Shown one piece after another: positions 5,918 through 6,171 of a stretch of DNA of 6,171 nt. The notes under the pieces are model-generated. The model had not been told where the DNA came from. It searched no databases and saw only the letters and a program-made list of their open reading frames with translations. The position numbers and the translations under genes were made by a program. The stretch spans positions 1 through 6,171 of the forward strand of contig CALCPC010000580.1 in assembly GCA_937900975.1 (NCBI GenBank). The letters run 5' to 3'. The stretch comes from an uncultured Paracoccaceae bacterium. GTDB taxonomy: Bacteria; Pseudomonadota; Alphaproteobacteria; Rhodobacterales; Rhodobacteraceae. How positions within the stretch are numbered: position 1 is the stretch's first letter; each line of letters begins with the position of its first letter.

Positions 5918-6171
5918 CGTCGCAGCCTCCGCGCGGCGGCAAGCCGGCCGTGTTTTGGCGCGAAAAAGAACGCGAGCAGGAAAAGCAGGGTCATCAGCAC
6001 AACGATGATCCCGCCGGTCGCCCCATCGAGATAATAGCTGATGTAAGCGCCGGCAAAACTGGTGCCCGCGCCGATGGCAATCGAGATGATCAAAAGCCGC
6101 GGAAAGCGGTCGGTCAGCAGATAGGCCGTGGCCCCCGCGCCGCCTTCGGTCATCTGCAGCAGCCTTGGCCC
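5914..6171 (-). CDS. sitC: Metal ABC transporter permease (SitC/ZnuB type), C-terminal 85 residues
   Basis: The frame enters from the right edge and ends with TGA at 5916-5914, giving 85 visible residues of an inner-membrane permease. The segment TAYLLTDRFPRLLIISIAIG, the following GTSFAGAYISYYLDGATGGIIVVL, and the end FFFAPKHGRLAAARR are the typical last two membrane helices and tail of ABC-3 family manganese/zinc permeases. A methionine occurs at 6153, but the frame is open and homologous upstream of it (GPRLLQ), so it is not the start. It overlaps the second permease by four bases (ATGA), as SitC/SitD pairs do. The ATPase and solute-binding protein genes should lie beyond the right edge. 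Whether the substrate is Mn, Fe or Zn is not decidable here. Confidence 0.85.
   Translation of the reverse strand, partial: GPRLLQMTEGGAGATAYLLTDRFPRLLIISIAIGAGTSFAGAYISYYLDGATGGIIVVLMTLLFLLAFFFAPKHGRLAAARRLRR
5926..5930 (-). promoter_or_regulatory. Shine-Dalgarno of the second permease gene
   Basis: On the minus strand GGAGG is followed by the 8-nt spacer CTGCGACG and the ATG at 5917. It lies within the end of the upstream permease gene. Its intact state shows the translation signals of the broken gene have not decayed. Confidence 0.75.

Noticed and set aside
1..6171. tRNA, rRNA, CRISPR array, transposase, toxin-antitoxin or phage genes
   Set aside because: I looked on both strands and found no cloverleaf, direct-repeat array, transposase motif or phage-type protein that I could support.

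Overview
The window looks like a chromosomal segment of an alphaproteobacterium, most likely a Rhodobacteraceae/Roseobacter-type bacterium. The reasons are high GC, strong codon bias toward G/C third positions, and protein sequences (ThyX, SitD-type permease, DUF1194 proteins) of the style I know from that family. The assignment comes from recall, not from a search. Genes are densely packed, with several start/stop overlaps and Shine-Dalgarno (SD)-supported GTG and TTG starts.

Layout, left to right. Positions 1-674 (minus) hold the first 224 codons of a flavin-dependent thymidylate synthase (ThyX), running off the left edge. A 232-bp divergent intergenic region follows. Next is a plus-strand pair at 907-2883: a single-domain universal stress protein, then 12 bp later a sodium/proton:alanine-glycine symporter whose SD lies on the stop codon of the first gene. 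A free-standing glyoxalase I (gloA, 3028-3456) follows, with inverted repeats on both sides. Then come two tandem, overlapping, secreted von Willebrand A-like proteins of the DUF1194 family (3558-4211 and 4208-4894). From the right edge, reading leftward (minus), are the two membrane permeases of a SitABCD/ZnuB-type manganese/iron/zinc ABC importer: the C-terminal end of the first (5914-6171) and, overlapping it by ATGA, the second (5036-5917).

Two things stand out. The second permease gene has a complete, correctly framed 293-residue reading frame with its SD and start intact, but codon 59 is TAA, so it is a nonsense pseudogene or a sequencing error. Between the convergent DUF1194 and permease genes sits a 115-bp AT-rich element (4892-5006) made of three nested inverted repeats. 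Its outer arm includes the stop codon of the second DUF1194 gene. It resembles a small non-autonomous palindromic repeat or a structured RNA.

Functionally the window is mostly housekeeping and transport: dTMP synthesis, amino-acid uptake with a stress protein, methylglyoxal detoxification, and metal uptake. The DUF1194 pair has no known function. I see no phage, CRISPR, tRNA, rRNA, transposase or obvious new multi-gene system.
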